DNA of 64,000 nucleotides from Flavobacterium swingsii (lineage in GTDB: Bacteria; Bacteroidota; Bacteroidia; Flavobacteriales; Flavobacteriaceae), in contig NZ_FOJT01000001.1 of assembly GCF_900111965.1 (NCBI RefSeq), forward strand, positions 372,001-436,000. The letters are read 5' to 3'. This document shows positions 36,143-44,352 of the stretch, in pieces. A program made the translations under genes and the position numbers. Positions within the stretch are counted from its first letter, which is position 1; every line of letters begins with the position of its first letter. Below the pieces are notes generated by a model, which was not told where the DNA came from, did not search any database, and saw nothing but the letters and a program-made list of their open reading frames with translations.

Positions 36143-36763
36143 TTACGACTTTATTTTGGTAGAAAAATCACTTTCTTTTCCAATAATATTTCCTTCATAT
36201 TGCAATTTCCAACCCATAGAATTGGTAAGAATTAGCATTTTAGACAATTCAGAAATTAATCGATTTTGAGCATTAGATTTCAAAGTCGATTTTTCTATTT
36301 TCTTGGCTAAACTTGTCTTTGCTTGTTTGCTTATTTTGTTATAATCATCGCCCGTAAATGGATTCAATTTGCTTTGATCTACATCATAAAACTGAATATC
36401 GGGTGAGATTTTTATTTCTTCCTTTGGAATATTAAGAATGGTAATTATTTTATTTTTTTCATCAATATCATATTTCATTTGATGCAAATCGTAGGCAACA
36501 GTCACATCAGCATTTACAACAATTAATGCTTTTTTGTCGAAAGAAACCATACCTCCAAAATAAGTATCTTGGTCTTTATAAGTTAACACTTCGGCAAAAT
36601 GACCTTCGGTAACAACCAGTTTTCCAACATTTACAATTTGTTGCTGAATGAGTGCGGTGCTATTTTCTAAACTTGAATTATCATCTTTTTTGAATGTACA
36701 AAACTTGAATAACAAAAAAACAACAACTATAATTCCTATTCCTAATACTATTCTATTTCTCAT
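36143..36763 (-). CDS. DUF4230 membrane-anchored protein
   Basis: A 206-aa protein with one N-terminal membrane segment (about 5-20, VLGIGIIVVVFLLFKFC) and an extracytoplasmic domain of the DUF4230 type (about 35-190: VGKLVVTEGHFAEVLTYKDQ, KALIVVNADVTVAYDL, ILNIPKEEIKI, LISELSKML). The family has no known function. It lies 30 nt after the possible 29-aa microprotein and follows the response regulator on the same strand, so it may be the end of that transcript. Confidence 0.85.
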   Translation of the reverse strand: MRNRIVLGIGIIVVVFLLFKFCTFKKDDNSSLENSTALIQQQIVNVGKLVVTEGHFAEVLTYKDQDTYFGGMVSFDKKALIVVNADVTVAYDLHQMKYDIDEKNKIITILNIPKEEIKISPDIQFYDVDQSKLNPFTGDDYNKISKQAKTSLAKKIEKSTLKSNAQNRLISELSKMLILTNSMGWKLQYEGNIIGKESDFSTKIKS

Positions 36764-36793
36764 TTTTGTGTTTTTTTTTATAAAAATATAAAA

Positions 36794-36883
36794 TTAAGCT
36801 AGAAACAAAACATATAAATTGAGAAGAAGTAAAATAATAATTGACATTACGATAATTTGAATTTTATTTTTAGAAAGTGCCAT
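36794..36883 (-). CDS. Possible 29-aa membrane microprotein coupled to the response regulator
   Basis: A 30-codon frame whose ATG shares its A with the TGA stop of the response regulator gene (TGATG), the usual arrangement for translational coupling. The peptide has a short polar, positively charged start (MALSKNKIQ) and one hydrophobic helix (IIVMSIIILLLLNLYVLFLA), so it would insert in the membrane. The base composition gives little coding signal at this length, so it may be chance. It resembles other single-helix microproteins that modulate kinases or transporters, which is inference only. Confidence 0.4.
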   Translation of the reverse strand: MALSKNKIQIIVMSIIILLLLNLYVLFLA

Positions 36884-37530
36884 CATATTATGTTGTTAAT
36901 TTTTGCTTTCTGAATAGCTTCAAGCTTGTTGTGTACTTGAAGTTTAAAGTAGATATTCTCTACATGTTTTCTTACTGTTCCTTTAGATAGAAATAAGTTT
37001 TCGGCAATGATGTCGTATTTCAGTCCTTTAGAAAGTTGTTCGAGAACTTGGATTTCTCTTGTGGTGAGTGAGATTTCTTCTTGATTTTTTCTTGTATCAA
37101 AAGTAATCGGATTCCTAAATAATTTAAGCGTTTTCATAGCTATTGATGGTGTCATGGTGGCACCTCCATTAAGCGTTTCTAAAATTCCTTGATTCAAATC
37201 TTTTGGGTTTACTTCTTTTAGCAAATAACCATCGGCTCCTGCTTTTATAGCGTTAAAAATATTTTCATCATTATCAAAAACGGTTAACATGATAATTTTT
37301 ATTTGAGGATAATTGATTTTTACATAATTTGTAGCTTCAATACCATTCATATTTGGCATTTCAATATCCATAAGAATCAAATCTATATTGTGATTTTTTT
37401 TTAATTTTTCAATCAGATTTGAACCATCTATTGCTGTGAATTTAATATCAAAATTATCAAAAAAAGACAATTTTTCTTGGGTGGCTTTTATCAAAAAGGA
37501 ATTATCATCAACTATGGCTATTTTTATCAT
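36883..37530 (-). CDS. LuxR-type (NarL/FixJ) response regulator
   Basis: A 215-aa cytoplasmic transcription regulator. Receiver domain (1-120): acidic pair D8/D9, phospho-acceptor D55 in LILMDIEMPN, T83 and K105 all present, so phosphorylation should work. LuxR-type helix-turn-helix (about 148-212): SLTTREIQVLEQLSKGLKYDIIAENLFLSKGTVRKHVENIYFKL. The natural partner is the HisKA_3 kinase at 41027-42949. The start lies 24 nt after a hairpin that follows the lipoprotein gene, and no -7 box is seen there, so expression may depend on readthrough from the lipoprotein promoter. Confidence 0.93.
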   Translation of the reverse strand: MIKIAIVDDNSFLIKATQEKLSFFDNFDIKFTAIDGSNLIEKLKKNHNIDLILMDIEMPNMNGIEATNYVKINYPQIKIIMLTVFDNDENIFNAIKAGADGYLLKEVNPKDLNQGILETLNGGATMTPSIAMKTLKLFRNPITFDTRKNQEEISLTTREIQVLEQLSKGLKYDIIAENLFLSKGTVRKHVENIYFKLQVHNKLEAIQKAKINNII

Positions 37531-37553
37531 TTACAGTTTTTTATAAAATTAAG

Positions 37554-37590
37554 AAAAACCATTACTTAATAAGAATAAATAATGGTTTTT
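37554..37590. terminator. Hairpin between lipoprotein and response regulator genes
   Basis: An 11-bp perfect stem AAAAACCATTA / TAATGGTTTTT, 15-nt loop, T-run in both directions. It could end the lipoprotein transcript or act as a partial terminator limiting response regulator expression. Confidence 0.65.
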
Positions 37591-37608
37591 TATTGATTAG
37601 TTTACTAT

Positions 37609-38067
37609 CTAGTTAATTGCAATATTTGTAAATGAGCCCGAAACAGATGTTACACCACCACCAGATCCCGTAGCGGTAAAAGTACCTGTTAATTTATTAT
37701 TTGCATTAGCCGTAATTACCACAGAACCAGAAGTTGGAACAAAAGCTGCAGACATTGTTGTGCTTCTGTAATAAAAAGCATTTCCAGAAGCCACAACATC
37801 ATAAGTTCCTACTGCAATTGCCGTTAAATTGATTTCATACACTGTCCCACTGCCAGTATTTGTTGCAAAGATAGTTTTGAATGAATTATTAGCATAAGGA
37901 TTGTTAACTGTTTGTTCTGTTGAACTGCTACTGTCAGTCCATCTGAAACCATCGCCAGAAACTGGTGTAGCTGATACAGGAACAACCACAACATCTTCGT
38001 CGTCAGAACAAGAAATAGATGTAATAGCAAGTAAAGCAATTAGCAATAAAGAAGATAATTTTTTCAT
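37609..38067 (-). CDS. Small lipoprotein of the two-component locus
   Basis: A 152-aa lipoprotein: signal, lipobox SISC, then CSDDEDVVVVP, an acidic stretch compatible with surface export. The mature part is beta-rich, with a Thr/Ser/Gly-rich C-terminus (KLTGTFTATGSGGGVTSVSGSFTNIAIN) of the kind seen in DUF6252-like lipoproteins; that link is tentative. The promoter region carries copy 1 of the TACGAC-N4-GTCGTA palindrome. It lies directly upstream of the response regulator. Function unknown, possibly a surface target or sensor accessory. Confidence 0.7.
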   Translation of the reverse strand: MKKLSSLLLIALLAITSISCSDDEDVVVVPVSATPVSGDGFRWTDSSSSTEQTVNNPYANNSFKTIFATNTGSGTVYEINLTAIAVGTYDVVASGNAFYYRSTTMSAAFVPTSGSVVITANANNKLTGTFTATGSGGGVTSVSGSFTNIAIN

Positions 38068-38098
38068 GATTTTAAAGTTTTAGTTATTATTAATAGTA

Positions 38099-38150
38099 CA
38101 AATTTGCAAAATATGCTTACACAAAAAAATACGACAATAGTCGTATTTTT
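38099..38150 (-). promoter_or_regulatory. Palindrome copy 1 plus -7 box before the lipoprotein gene
   Basis: Arms AAAAATACGAC (38125-38135) and GTCGTATTTTT (38140-38150) are perfect, with AATA loop on the plus strand. Reading leftward: palindrome, TTTG (38125-38122), 15 nt, CAAATTTG (38106-38099). The palindrome centre is 31.5 bp upstream of the box. It also follows the T9SS gene stop by about 20 nt and has a T-run, so it may double as a terminator. Confidence 0.65.
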
Positions 38151-38169
38151 AAGATATTTAAGCAAAATA

Positions 38170-40926
38170 CTATTGTTTTATAAACTTAGAATTGAAAACT
38201 GAATCTTCATTTATTATTTGAACATAATATACTCCTATACTAAAATTTGACACGTCTAAGCTGACATTATTTTCTGAAACATTATCTTTTTCAAATACTA
38301 CTTGCCCTGCAATTGATATTATTTTTAGACTTGCTTTATCTAGATTGTTTTCAAAATTAAGTGTAATTTGACTTGATGCTGGATTTGGATACAATGAAAT
38401 TGTTTTTTGTATAAAACTTTCATTAGACAAACTAATATCAGAAGCACCTTTACCTATAGCAAAATCCGAGAATGAAGTCAAATTACTGTTTTTTACTGTA
38501 ACAATTCCACCAGTTGTTGAGCCTAAATTGTATGTTCCAGTTGCCGCCCATGGAGAAGTGCTATTATCTCTTTTAATCACAACATAATCTCCAACATTCG
38601 CACTTGTATTTGTTGAATTTTGAATTTTTAAAGTCACATCATAATTTCCACTTGTTGGTTGCGTTTTAGAGCTAATTTTAAACCAACCGCCGTCTAATGC
38701 ACTTGTTATTGCAACACCGTTATACGAAGTACTTGGAGTAGTTCCTGTAATTACGCCAGCAGTGAAAGTTGCAGAAAGTTTATCTGTACCAATTAAATTA
38801 TTTACATCAATAATTGCAGATTGCTTAAAAGAAAAATTACCCATTGGAAATTCATAACTTCCAGCACTAGCAATGTTTCTTTCTAAAATTCCGCCATAAA
38901 CGTAACTTGTTAAATTGGCTGTAGTAATTGCCGTCGGACTACTGTCAGTAATACTCAATGTTTTATTATTTAAATTCACTTTAGCTGTATTAAGAGTTAA
39001 AGTAGGAATTCGTAAATTATATTGTGTAGTAAGATTTGTATTTAAAACTAAACTATTGCTAAATAAATTCGCATAAAAATAACTCACAGCAGTTCCTGAG
39101 AAATTCACACTTCCTGAACCTTTCCATTCTTTAGTTCCAAAACCTTGAAAAAAACCAGCATTATTGATGGTTATGTTCCCATCATTTTTTAATCCTGCAT
39201 TTAAAACCAAAGTTGTTGGTAAAGCTAAACTTACACCTGAATTAACTTGTAAAGAAGCAGCTGTTGGCGAAGTAGAAACCAAAGGATAATTTGGCGTTGG
39301 CGCATTAAATAAAGCTTTCATTGTAGTTGTAGGAACTCCATTTGTCCAGTTAGTTGCGTCATTCCAATTGGTGTTATTTCCTAACCAAGTTGTAGAAGTA
39401 ATTGTTGGAAAATTAGCTGATTTTGTTTGTACGATGGCTACATCGTTTCTTAATGAAGAACTTGTTGAAAAAACACCATAAGCCGTTGTTAAATCTGAAG
39501 CTGCATTAAAACCTGTTAAATTTACTGAACCATAAGAAGTGATTGGCAAAGTTGGTGTTGTTGGACTTAATACGTTGTGCGAACTAAATCCAGCCGACAT
39601 CGCATAAGTATCATTATAAGCTGTAATATATTGTTTGAAAACTGAAGTTGCTTTTCCGCCAGTTATAAATTTAGATATATTCCAATTGGCATCCGTTTCG
39701 ATAATGGCAGTAGCATATTTTGTAGCGTCAATTGGATATACATAATCAACATCAGCAGTGTAACCTATTGTTTTTTCAAACTGCGCTTGAATAATAAGTT
39801 TTCCATTCGGTAAAGCTAAATAAACATCATCGTTATAAGTTAACTGAAACGGATTGTCTAAGGTTGTAGAAAAATCTTTTGCTCTAATAAAATTAAAGTT
39901 ACTGTCCGTTTCAACCATTCCTGTGAATTTATTAGCATAACTCGGAATAACTGAAGCTAAAAGATGTGGTAAATTTGTAAAAGGTGCGACATTCACATTA
40001 AATTGATCCCATTTAAAAATCAAATTACCAGTAGTTTTGTTTACTTGAAAATTAGTCACACTACCATCATAAGTTTGCGCTTTAGTAATTGTTCCAGACG
40101 AGTTTAAAGAAATTAAAGTTGAACCATAAGAAGCACTTCCGCCAGGATATGCTACACCATCAAAAGTGTATCCGCCAATGGCATTATGAAACAAATGCAC
40201 ATTTTCATTATTATCTATAAACTTATCGGTTAGTGTTGGTTCTTTTATCGTATTTCCAATTACACTACTCCCATTTAAAGCGTCTTTGAACCAAAGTGTA
40301 TTTCCGTTACTATCTAATTTATATAACGGACTATTTCTTTTATTGTTAACATCAACATTAGGATTAAATCCCCAAAAGAAAACATTTCCTGAATTGGAAA
40401 CTGCTAATTTTAGTATGTTTGTTTGTGCAGAACCAGTAGTCCCAAAAGTAAATGTTTTAGCCCAAATTGCAGTTCCAGAAGCATCAAATTTGGCTACTAC
40501 AGATTTGTTTAAACCCGAAACTGAAACACCATTTCCTAAATCCACTGGATTGATGTCGCTTATTGCGCCACCAATATAAAAATTCCCAGCATCATCTGTA
40601 GTGATACAATCAAAATTCACAGGTAAATTGCTAAATGACCTAATAATTGTTGGAATACCTGTTGCCGAATTTATTTTTCCGAAAAATTTAATATTTCCTG
40701 CATATCCAGATTGTGGTGTTGCGGTTAGAGTTGTTGAACCAAAATACACTGCTGCTAAAGCCGTACCTCCAAATAAAATTTCAGATCCATCGGCTGTATA
40801 TTTCATGTGTTTAATTGTTGCGCCACCCAACGAACCTGTATTGAATGCCCAATCCCAGCCTCCACCAATTTGAGCATTAGCTGTTACAAAAAGCAACATT
40901 AGAATTGAAGTAATTGTATTTTTCAT
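38170..40926 (-). CDS. Secreted T9SS type A protein with propeller-like repeats
   Basis: A 918-aa protein: signal peptide (to about residue 18, TANAQ), then a long N-terminal region (about 20-510) with repeats of the style ITTDDAGNFYIGGAIS and VVAKFDASGTAIWAKTF, as in bacterial beta-propeller (SBBP-like) surface proteins. A beta-helix-like part follows (about 520-740). The classical T9SS type A end (last about 80 residues) is KTISLYPNPASSQITLNFEN...FSIGVYYVQI. The promoter carries copy 2 of the palindrome. Probably the main surface output of the neighbouring two-component system (inference). Confidence 0.85.
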   Translation of the reverse strand: MKNTITSILMLLFVTANAQIGGGWDWAFNTGSLGGATIKHMKYTADGSEILFGGTALAAVYFGSTTLTATPQSGYAGNIKFFGKINSATGIPTIIRSFSNLPVNFDCITTDDAGNFYIGGAISDINPVDLGNGVSVSGLNKSVVAKFDASGTAIWAKTFTFGTTGSAQTNILKLAVSNSGNVFFWGFNPNVDVNNKRNSPLYKLDSNGNTLWFKDALNGSSVIGNTIKEPTLTDKFIDNNENVHLFHNAIGGYTFDGVAYPGGSASYGSTLISLNSSGTITKAQTYDGSVTNFQVNKTTGNLIFKWDQFNVNVAPFTNLPHLLASVIPSYANKFTGMVETDSNFNFIRAKDFSTTLDNPFQLTYNDDVYLALPNGKLIIQAQFEKTIGYTADVDYVYPIDATKYATAIIETDANWNISKFITGGKATSVFKQYITAYNDTYAMSAGFSSHNVLSPTTPTLPITSYGSVNLTGFNAASDLTTAYGVFSTSSSLRNDVAIVQTKSANFPTITSTTWLGNNTNWNDATNWTNGVPTTTMKALFNAPTPNYPLVSTSPTAASLQVNSGVSLALPTTLVLNAGLKNDGNITINNAGFFQGFGTKEWKGSGSVNFSGTAVSYFYANLFSNSLVLNTNLTTQYNLRIPTLTLNTAKVNLNNKTLSITDSSPTAITTANLTSYVYGGILERNIASAGSYEFPMGNFSFKQSAIIDVNNLIGTDKLSATFTAGVITGTTPSTSYNGVAITSALDGGWFKISSKTQPTSGNYDVTLKIQNSTNTSANVGDYVVIKRDNSTSPWAATGTYNLGSTTGGIVTVKNSNLTSFSDFAIGKGASDISLSNESFIQKTISLYPNPASSQITLNFENNLDKASLKIISIAGQVVFEKDNVSENNVSLDVSNFSIGVYYVQIINEDSVFNSKFIKQ

Positions 40927-40952
40927 AATTTAGAAATTAAAAGATTATGAAG

Positions 40953-41004
40953 CAAAGTTGCGTTATTAGTAAGCACAAAAAAATACGACAATTGTCGTAT
41001 TTTT
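40953..41004 (-). promoter_or_regulatory. Palindrome copy 2 plus -7 box before the T9SS gene
   Basis: Perfect arms AAAAATACGAC (40979-40989) and GTCGTATTTTT (40994-41004) around AATT. Leftward: TTTG (40979-40976), 15 nt, CAACTTTG (40960-40953). Centre to box 31.5 bp, the same as copies 1 and 3. It follows the kinase stop by 22 nt. Confidence 0.65.
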
Positions 41005-41026
41005 AGAATAATGCCGTTGTAGAATT

Positions 41027-42949
41027 TTATATCAAAACTTCAATTGTAGTTCCTTTTCTTGATGAGAAAATAGTAAGTTTTCCGCCAATTTCTTCAATTC
41101 GCTTTTTCATGTTGTTTAATCCGTTTCCGTAATTAATTTCGTCTTCATTAAAACCAACCCCATCATCAGAAATAGTAATTTTGGTTTGATTCGCTTCTTT
41201 TATCGCTTTAATTTTTATGTTGCTAGCATTAGCATACTTTAAGGAATTGTTTATTGCTTCTTGAATCGTTCTATATACATTCATTCCTTCAACAGAAGAA
41301 AGTTTTTTAGCTGCTAAATCTTTATCAATTGCAAATGAAAAAGTAATTTCTTGTTTGGCTTCTTTTGCTTTTTCGATAAAATTATGAATACGACCTTCTA
41401 AATCTTCAAAAGAAATTTCGTCACTATTCATAGCCCAAATCGTATCACGAAGTTCTACAATTGTTTCTTTGGCAAAGCTGGAAATATTAGTCAGTTTATT
41501 ATCTAGTTTTTCATTTGTAATATCAAAACCATATTTTACACTATCTACACTAGAAATTATAAAAGTCAATTGCGAACCAATGTTATCATGCAAATCACGA
41601 GAAATAGACAGTCTTTGTTCTTGCAATTTGTTTTGGGTTTCAATTTTAGAAATAGCCGATTTTAGCTTAAACTCTTGTTCTTGCTGTGTGTTTTTAAGTT
41701 TCTGTTGGCGGTACACTAAATAACCAATTAAGCCTAAAAAAATAACCAAAATAGAAAGACCGATTAAGTACGTGTTTTTTTGTTTGGCATCAGCTTGTTG
41801 CTGAATAATTTGTTTCTCTTTTTTTTCAGTTTCATACTTGGTTTCAAGTTCGGCAGTTTCTTTTACAGTAGCCAATTTTGTAGCTTTTTCAATACTTTTT
41901 TCATATAAACTTTGATAATGTATTACAGAATCTGGTTTATTTAATCTGGCATAAATTGGAACTAAATACTTGTATGAATTTGATAGTTCAAAGTCTAATT
42001 TTTTTTCAATAAAAAACGTATTAATCTCTAATAATATTTTTTTTGCTTCTTCAAATTTATTCTCTTTCAGTAAAGTATAAGCTTCATTTAGTCTGTTTTT
42101 ATTAAACGCCCCATCAGAATTAAAAAAATTTCTTTGTTCTGCCACTTTAGCAAATAATTTTTTAGATTCCTCTGTTCTATTTTGAGCTTGTTTAATTATT
42201 GCTAAATTATTATTGGATTTAGAAATCGTAAACAAATCGCCAATCTCATTACAAAAAAACAGGCTTTTATTATATGCTTTCATTGAAGCAATTGTATCGT
42301 TCATAGATAACAAAATATTCCCTTTTGTTAAATAATTTCTACATAAACTTTCTTTTAATTTGTTTTCTTCTAAATATTTAATTACTTCATTTATATACTT
42401 TAAAGCCTTTGGATAATCTTTTAATTCATAATATATGGAGCCAATATTTCCTTTAATAATTGATAATTGTTTTAAATCATTAATCTTACTAAAATATTCA
42501 TAAGCGCTAAGATAAGTCCGCATAGCCAATTTCAATTTCCCTTGAACTTGATATATGTTACCTAAATTAGCATTTATTTTTGCCATTCCTTTAACATCAT
42601 TTCTGGCTTTGCGAATTGAATAAGCTTTTAAATAATTTTTATTTGATTTTTGATAATCACTCTTCTTAAAATAAATCATAGCAATATCACTATAAACTTG
42701 AGCAATAATAGTAGAATCATTTATTTTTTTTGACTCAAACAAGGCTTTTTCACCATAAACCATTGATGAATCTAAAGAAATATTAGAATAATACCATGTC
42801 AAATCAGAATAAATAGTTGCTCGTTTTTTGTCATCTGGATTAGATTTTAAATCTTTTTTCAAGTCATCAATTATATCTTGTGCATTTTGCGCATTTGCAA
42901 AAGCAGTAAATAGAAATAATAATAAAAACGATAATTGTTTAATTCTCAT
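41027..42949 (-). CDS. TPR-containing sensor histidine kinase, HisKA_3 type
   Basis: A 640-aa inner-membrane sensor kinase. Seen: signal peptide (1-20), periplasmic helical TPR array (about 40-350, e.g. GMAKINANLGNIYQVQGKLKLA), membrane helix (about 394-413), coiled-coil linker, HisKA_3 dimerisation domain with phospho-acceptor H454 in RDLHDNIGSQ, and an HATPase domain with N-box EAINNSLKYA (about 564-573) and DDGVGF (605-610). All key residues are present. This architecture pairs with LuxR-type regulators, here the one at 36883-37530. It is preceded by 2 nt by the small membrane coiled-coil gene. Signal unknown. Confidence 0.93.
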   Translation of the reverse strand: MRIKQLSFLLLFLFTAFANAQNAQDIIDDLKKDLKSNPDDKKRATIYSDLTWYYSNISLDSSMVYGEKALFESKKINDSTIIAQVYSDIAMIYFKKSDYQKSNKNYLKAYSIRKARNDVKGMAKINANLGNIYQVQGKLKLAMRTYLSAYEYFSKINDLKQLSIIKGNIGSIYYELKDYPKALKYINEVIKYLEENKLKESLCRNYLTKGNILLSMNDTIASMKAYNKSLFFCNEIGDLFTISKSNNNLAIIKQAQNRTEESKKLFAKVAEQRNFFNSDGAFNKNRLNEAYTLLKENKFEEAKKILLEINTFFIEKKLDFELSNSYKYLVPIYARLNKPDSVIHYQSLYEKSIEKATKLATVKETAELETKYETEKKEKQIIQQQADAKQKNTYLIGLSILVIFLGLIGYLVYRQQKLKNTQQEQEFKLKSAISKIETQNKLQEQRLSISRDLHDNIGSQLTFIISSVDSVKYGFDITNEKLDNKLTNISSFAKETIVELRDTIWAMNSDEISFEDLEGRIHNFIEKAKEAKQEITFSFAIDKDLAAKKLSSVEGMNVYRTIQEAINNSLKYANASNIKIKAIKEANQTKITISDDGVGFNEDEINYGNGLNNMKKRIEEIGGKLTIFSSRKGTTIEVLI

Positions 42950-42951
42950 AT

Positions 42952-43230
42952 TTAGGTTTTATTTTTAAAACTTATTTCAAACAAATCCAAATTCATTTCC
43001 AAAATAGATTTACTTAATTTTATATTAGATTCTTTAAATTTAATTTTTAAATCATCCGATAGTTTTACTTTCTGATTTTGAGCTACTAAGTTAGTATTTA
43101 ACTCCATAATTAAAAGCTCTAATACTTTAATTTTACGGTTAAATTTTTGTTCCTCTTCAATTTGTTTTACAACTAAAACAAGTATTATAAAAGAAAAGAC
43201 TAGCAACATTCCAATAGATATAAATTCCAT
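42952..43230 (-). CDS. Small membrane coiled-coil protein cotranscribed with the kinase
   Basis: A 92-aa protein from ATG 43230: one N-terminal hydrophobic helix (about 2-21, SIGMLLVFSFIILVLVVKQ) then a charged Lys/Glu/Leu-rich helix likely to form a coiled coil. The stop is 2 nt from the kinase ATG. The start at 43230 is preferred over 43278 because the latter lies within 1 nt of the palindrome and before the -7 box. No family recognised. Its place at the head of the kinase operon suggests an accessory to the kinase. Confidence 0.65.
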   Translation of the reverse strand: MEFISIGMLLVFSFIILVLVVKQIEEEQKFNRKIKVLELLIMELNTNLVAQNQKVKLSDDLKIKFKESNIKLSKSILEMNLDLFEISFKNKT

Positions 43231-43252
43231 TTGTACAATTTTATAATACTGA

Positions 43253-43300
43253 CAAACTTCTAATATTTTTGGAAACAAAAAAATACGACTATTGTCGTAT
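43253..43300 (-). promoter_or_regulatory. Palindrome copy 3 plus -7 box before the kinase operon
   Basis: Left arm AAAAATACGAC (43279-43289), loop TATT, right arm GTCGTAT (43294-43300), then divergent. Leftward: TTTG (43279-43276), 15 nt, GAAGTTTG (43260-43253). Centre to box 31.5 bp, identical to the other two copies. It follows the GSCFA stop by 5 nt. Confidence 0.65.
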
Positions 43301-43305
43301 CTTGA

Positions 43306-44256
43306 TTAAAATTTAAAGTGTGGATATTTTTTTACTAATGTATTTACTTTCTGATTCAGATTATCTAAAAACTTCAAATGACTTTCCGAATTCGGATTAA
43401 ATGGTCGGTGATGTAAGGCTTTTTGAATATCGCAAACTTCTTGCATGGTTGCAAATTCTTTTTCATCGATATAATTCTCGAAAAACTGAATCCAAATATA
43501 ATCGATGGCGGTTTGGTTTGGGTGCAACATATCTTCGCCATAAAAACGATAATCACGAAGTTCGTCCATCATGATTTCATAGCTCGGGAAATAATTAGCA
43601 ATAGATAATTGATGATTAACAATTTTATGAATCGCTGAAATTAAATGCGATTTGCTCAAAGTGTTTTCTGCAAAACCATCTTTGATGTGGCGAACTGGAG
43701 AAACTGTTAAAACGAATTTTGCTTCTTTATTTACACCAGATATTAAAGCAATTGTGTTTTGTAAACTTTCTTGAATGGTTTCGATAGAAAGTAATTCCTT
43801 TGCAAACTGTTTTTGCGGAACTTTATGGCAATTGGCTACAATTTCGTTGGTTTCGATATTTCTGTAAACCCAAGCCGTTCCTAACGTGATAATAAAGTGT
43901 GTGGCTTCGGTTATTCGGATATTTGTTGCATCGATTAATTGGTTTAAAGTTTTTAAAAACTCTGCTGCATTTGGATTTGAAAGTTCCGAATGAACTTCGT
44001 AACAATGCCAACTTTCGTTATTAAAAAAAATATCTTTTTCAGTAAAATATTGTTTGTGAATACCTCTGAAAATTAGTTTTTCGATAGAAACAACATTAAA
44101 AATAATCCCAAACGGATTGACTGTATTTTGAAACTTAAAATACTCGAATTTCTCCGCCATATTTTCAGCAAAGCAAGAACCCAAAGAAACTATTTTAGAG
44201 TTATAGTTTATTGGATTGTTACTTTTAGAAATAGGTATTTGAGTTGTAAATTGCAT
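43306..44256 (-). CDS. GSCFA domain protein
   Basis: A 316-aa cytoplasmic protein opening with VSLGSCFAENMAEKFEYFKF (about 27-46), the GSCFA motif that names the family. It also has NPFGIIFN, FIITLGTAWVYRN, LTVSPVRH and a DMLHPNQTAIDYIW segment. The D..HPN...A pattern is like SGNH/GDSL hydrolases, suggesting an esterase-like fold, but no substrate is known. It is transcribed from its own -7 box and ends next to copy 3 of the palindrome. Confidence 0.88.
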   Translation of the reverse strand: MQFTTQIPISKSNNPINYNSKIVSLGSCFAENMAEKFEYFKFQNTVNPFGIIFNVVSIEKLIFRGIHKQYFTEKDIFFNNESWHCYEVHSELSNPNAAEFLKTLNQLIDATNIRITEATHFIITLGTAWVYRNIETNEIVANCHKVPQKQFAKELLSIETIQESLQNTIALISGVNKEAKFVLTVSPVRHIKDGFAENTLSKSHLISAIHKIVNHQLSIANYFPSYEIMMDELRDYRFYGEDMLHPNQTAIDYIWIQFFENYIDEKEFATMQEVCDIQKALHHRPFNPNSESHLKFLDNLNQKVNTLVKKYPHFKF

Positions 44257-44270
44257 ATTTTTATTTTAAA

Positions 44271-44278
44271 CAAAATTA
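44271..44278 (-). promoter_or_regulatory. -7 box TAATTTTG of the GSCFA gene
   Basis: Exact TAnnTTTG on the minus strand 14 nt before the ATG. The terminator of the preceding lipoprotein gene is 20 nt further upstream. Confidence 0.5.
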
Positions 44279-44297
44279 GTGCAATATTTTATAAAAG

Positions 44298-44336
44298 AAA
44301 AACCCTTTCAGTGATTGAATACTGAAAGGGGTTTTT
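44298..44336. terminator. Terminator of lipoprotein L1
   Basis: AAAAACCCTTTCAGT / ACTGAAAGGGGTTTTT, strong stem with T-runs both ways. It shares the CCTTTCAG/CTGAAAGG core with hairpins at 45287, 46185 and 49858. Confidence 0.85.
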
Positions 44337-44352
44337 ATGTTTTTACTCAAAT

